Source: Streptacidiphilus sp. ASG 303 (GTDB lineage Bacteria > Actinomycetota > Actinomycetes > Streptomycetales > Streptomycetaceae). Taken from it: a stretch of DNA of 64,000 nt. The notes below the pieces were generated by a model. It was not told the origin of the DNA, searched no databases, and was given only the letters and a program-made list of their open reading frames with translations. The stretch lies in assembly GCF_020991365.1 (NCBI RefSeq), contig NZ_JAJLRA010000005.1:124001-188000 (forward strand), given 5' to 3'. Made by a program: the position numbers and the translations under genes. Every line of letters begins with the position of its first letter. The first letter of the stretch is position 1. Below, in pieces: positions 61,727 to 64,000 of this stretch.

Positions 61727-63883
61727 ATGAGCGAAGCCGCCGCACCGACCCCCGCCGCCGCCCGGCCCGCCGTCGACACCCACTGCCCGTACTGCGCGCT
61801 GCAGTGCGGCATGGGGCTGAGGCCGGCGGCCGGGCCCGGATCCGGATCCGGCTCCGGCTCCGGCGGGAGCAGCGGCGGCGCGGTGCCGGTCGAGGTCGTG
61901 GAGCGGCCCGCGTTCCCGGTGAACCGGGGCGCGCTGTGCGGCAAGGGCGCGAACGCGGCGGCGCTGCTCGCCCCCGGCGCCCGGCTGACGGTGCCCCTGG
62001 TGCGGCCCCGGCGCGGCGCGCCGCTGGAGCCCGCGACGTGGGACGAGGCGCTGGACCGGGTCGCCGCCGGCCTGTCCCGCACAGCGGAGGCCCACGGCCG
62101 TGACGCGGTCGGCGTGTTCGGCGGCGGCGGGCTGACCAACGAGAAGGCCTACCTGCTGGGGAAGTTCGCCCGCGTGGTGCTGCGGACCGCGACGGTCGAC
62201 TACAACGGCCGGTTCTGCATGTCGTCGGCGGCGGCCGCGCAGAACAGGGCGTTCGGCCTGGACCGGGGGCTGCCGTTCCCGCTGGAGGACATCCCCCGGA
62301 CCGGCTGCCTGGTCCTGGTGGGCGGCAACCCGGCGGAGACCATGCCGCCCTTCGTCCGGTACCTGCGGGAGTTGAGGGAGAACGGCGGCCGGCTGGTCGT
62401 GGTCGATCCGCGCCGCACCCGCACCGCCGGGCTGGCGGACCTGCACCTGGCGCCGCGCCCCGGCACCGACCTGGCGCTGGCGCTGGGCCTGCTGCACCTG
62501 GTGGTGGCGGAGGGGCGCACCGACGAGGCCTTCGTCGCGGAGCGCACCACGGGGTGGCCGGAGGCGCGGGCGGCGGCGATGGCGCACTGGCCGGAGCTGG
62601 TGGAGTCGGTCACCGGCGTGCCGGTGCCGCAGCTGCGCGAGACGGTGCGGCTGTTCTGCGACGCGGAGGCGTCGATGGTGCTGACCGCCCGCGGGCCGGA
62701 GCAGCAGTCCAAGGGCACCGACACGGTGAGCGCCTGGATCAACCTCTGCCTGGCGACCGGCCGGGCCGGCCGCCCGCACTCGGGGTACGGCTGCCTCACC
62801 GGGCAGGGCAACGGGCAGGGCGGCCGCGAGCACGGGCAGAAGGCGGACCAGCTGCCCGGCTACCGCAGGCTGGACGACCCCGCGGCGCGCGCCCACGTCG
62901 CCGCCGTGTGGGGCGTGGACCCGGAGTCGCTGCCAGGCCCCGGCCGCAGCGCGTACGAACTGCTGGACTCCCTCGGCCGGGACGTGCGCGCCCTGCTGGT
63001 GGCGGGCTCCAACCCGGTGGTCTCGGCCCCGCACGCCGCGCACGTCGCCGAGCGGCTCGCCGCCCTGGACCTCCTGGCCGTCAGCGACGTGGTGCTCTCC
63101 GAGACCGCGGCCCTGGCCGACGTGGTGCTGCCGGTCGCCCAGTGGGCCGAGGAGACCGGCACCATGACCACCCTGGAGGGCCGGGTCGTCCTGCGCCGCA
63201 GGGCGGTGGACCCGCCGCCGGGGGTGCGCAGCGACCTGGAGGTGCTGCACGGGCTGGCGGCCCGGCTGGGCCACGGCGAGGGCTTCCCGGTGGAGCCGGA
63301 GAAGGCCTTCGACGAGCTGCGGCGGGCGTCGGCGGGCGGGCCGGCGGACTACGCGGGCATCGGCTACGGGCGGATCGCGGCCGAGGACGGCGTCTTCTGG
63401 CCCTGCCCGTCGGCGGACCACCCCGGCACGCCGCGCCTCTTCCTGGACCGCTTCGCCACCCCGGACGGCCGGGCCCGCTTCGCCGCCGTCCAGCACCGCC
63501 CGGCCGCCGAGGAGCCGGACGCCGAGTACCCGCTGCGGCTGACGACGGGCCGGGTGCTGGCGCAGTACCAGTCCGGGGCCCAGACCCGCCGGGTGGCCGC
63601 CCTGGCGGCGGCCGCGCCGGGCCCGTTCGTGGAGCTGCACCCCCGGCTCGCCGAGCGGCTGGGGATCGGCGAGGGCGCCCCGGTCGCCGTGGTGAGCCGC
63701 CGCGGCCGCGCCGTCGCCCCGGCCCGGCTCACGGACGCGATCCGTCCGGACACCGTCTTCATGCCGTTCCACTGGCCGGGCGCGGGGCGGGCCAATACCG
63801 TCACCAACCCGGTGCTGGACCCGGTCTCGCGGATGCCGGAGTTCAAGGTCTGCGCGGTGCGGCTGGAGCCGGCGGGCGGGTGA
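61727..63883 (+). CDS. Assimilatory nitrate reductase, molybdopterin catalytic subunit
   Basis: A 718-residue DMSO-reductase family enzyme (NasC/NasA type). HCPYCALQCGMG and GALCGKG give the [4Fe-4S] cysteines; VDYNGRFCMSSAAAAQNRAF and GRPHSGYGCLTGQGNGQGG are molybdopterin-guanine dinucleotide contacts, and VLSETAALADVVLPVAQWAE and LRLTTGRVLAQYQSGAQTRR close the family. A Gly/Ser repeat (GSGSGSGSGG) interrupts the N-terminal cluster region. It reduces nitrate to nitrite in the cytoplasm. ATG at 61727. Nitrite reductase would need siroheme, matching the divergent chelatase and the GlnR box. Confidence 0.93.
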   Translation: MSEAAAPTPAAARPAVDTHCPYCALQCGMGLRPAAGPGSGSGSGSGGSSGGAVPVEVVERPAFPVNRGALCGKGANAAALLAPGARLTVPLVRPRRGAPLEPATWDEALDRVAAGLSRTAEAHGRDAVGVFGGGGLTNEKAYLLGKFARVVLRTATVDYNGRFCMSSAAAAQNRAFGLDRGLPFPLEDIPRTGCLVLVGGNPAETMPPFVRYLRELRENGGRLVVVDPRRTRTAGLADLHLAPRPGTDLALALGLLHLVVAEGRTDEAFVAERTTGWPEARAAAMAHWPELVESVTGVPVPQLRETVRLFCDAEASMVLTARGPEQQSKGTDTVSAWINLCLATGRAGRPHSGYGCLTGQGNGQGGREHGQKADQLPGYRRLDDPAARAHVAAVWGVDPESLPGPGRSAYELLDSLGRDVRALLVAGSNPVVSAPHAAHVAERLAALDLLAVSDVVLSETAALADVVLPVAQWAEETGTMTTLEGRVVLRRRAVDPPPGVRSDLEVLHGLAARLGHGEGFPVEPEKAFDELRRASAGGPADYAGIGYGRIAAEDGVFWPCPSADHPGTPRLFLDRFATPDGRARFAAVQHRPAAEEPDAEYPLRLTTGRVLAQYQSGAQTRRVAALAAAAPGPFVELHPRLAERLGIGEGAPVAVVSRRGRAVAPARLTDAIRPDTVFMPFHWPGAGRANTVTNPVLDPVSRMPEFKVCAVRLEPAGG

Positions 63884-63910
63884 CGGCGGGACCGGGAGGC
63901 CGGCGGACCG

Positions 63911-64000
63911 TCAGCTCTCGGCGGTGAGCAGGACCTGCACCGTGACCGGGGCGCCGCCGGTGGACACCTCGGCCCGCAGCGGGCCGCCGGAGGCGGGGAC
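63911..64000 (-). CDS. C-terminal end of an unidentified minus-strand gene
   Basis: The last 29 codons before TGA (63911-63913) read VPASGGPLRAEVSTGGAPVT then VQVLLTAES; the gene continues past the right edge. The beta-strand-like sequence and absence of stops support a real frame; no function can be given. Confidence 0.4.
   Translation of the reverse strand, partial: VPASGGPLRAEVSTGGAPVTVQVLLTAES

Overview
The window is chromosomal DNA from a high-GC actinomycete, almost certainly a Streptomyces or close relative. The coding regions have strong third-position GC bias, GTG and TTG starts are common, many genes look leaderless (a TAnnnT -10 box 6 to 8 nt before the start codon), and there are hallmark actinomycete families (DUF3052, DUF3145, DUF2637, EI24, a FasR-fabD-fabH-acpP-fabF cluster, HrdA-like sigma factor, GlnR box). 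No rRNA, CRISPR array or intact mobile element is visible.

Layout. 1-3.6 kb: the start of a wall-polymer glycosyltransferase and a LytR-CpsA-Psr ligase. 3.7-6.6 kb: a ZIP metal transporter behind an iron-box-like site and two paralogous COG4705-type membrane proteins. 6.6-12.5 kb: an accessory-looking stretch with an orphan O-methyltransferase behind a palindromic operator, an ECF sigma factor, small hypothetical genes, a GNAT acetyltransferase, and the broken 3' end of a tyrosine integrase next to tRNA-Val(UAC), probably the scar of an integrative element. 12.7-14.5 kb: a coiled-coil membrane protein and an FmdB zinc ribbon.

14.9-27.7 kb: the most distinctive region, a Ter (tellurite resistance/stress) system. 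A minus-strand, partly overlapping operon runs C-C bond lyase, PRTase-TRSP, StiP/PELOTA protein, a 58-codon relay ORF, HAD phosphatase and SGNH hydrolase, and looks like a small-molecule (nucleoside-like) pathway. Around it lie a TerD protein with a Pro/Gln-rich tail, a TerA-like protein, two further TerD proteins and a DUF475 (TerC-like) membrane protein. These merge into AhpE-type peroxiredoxin, DUF3052 and the homodimeric pyruvate dehydrogenase E1 aceE.

33-38 kb: a secreted alpha/beta hydrolase, a YjbR protein, a MerR-aldo/keto reductase operon with a textbook 19-bp-spacer promoter, a serine hydrolase and a pirin. 38.3-43.7 kb: the essential type II fatty-acid cluster with its activator FasR; the order also places acetyl-CoA supply (aceE) close by. 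43.9-45.5 kb: a repeat-rich secreted protein and a class F sortase separated by a strong hairpin. 45.6-51.6 kb: DUF3145, small hypothetical genes including a candidate coupled leader ORF, an MDR/MarR divergent pair, EI24, and three tRNAs (CAU, and two tRNA-Asn). 51.8-61.5 kb: FGGY kinase, HrdA-like sigma factor, dnaG, ferredoxin-type reductase, dGTPase, a small membrane protein and a sirohydrochlorin chelatase. The last is divergent from an assimilatory nitrate reductase (61.7-63.9 kb) across a GlnR-box-like array, tying siroheme supply to nitrate assimilation. The final 90 bases are the C-terminus of another minus-strand gene.

All assignments come from reading the sequence and recalling family motifs; no database search was run.
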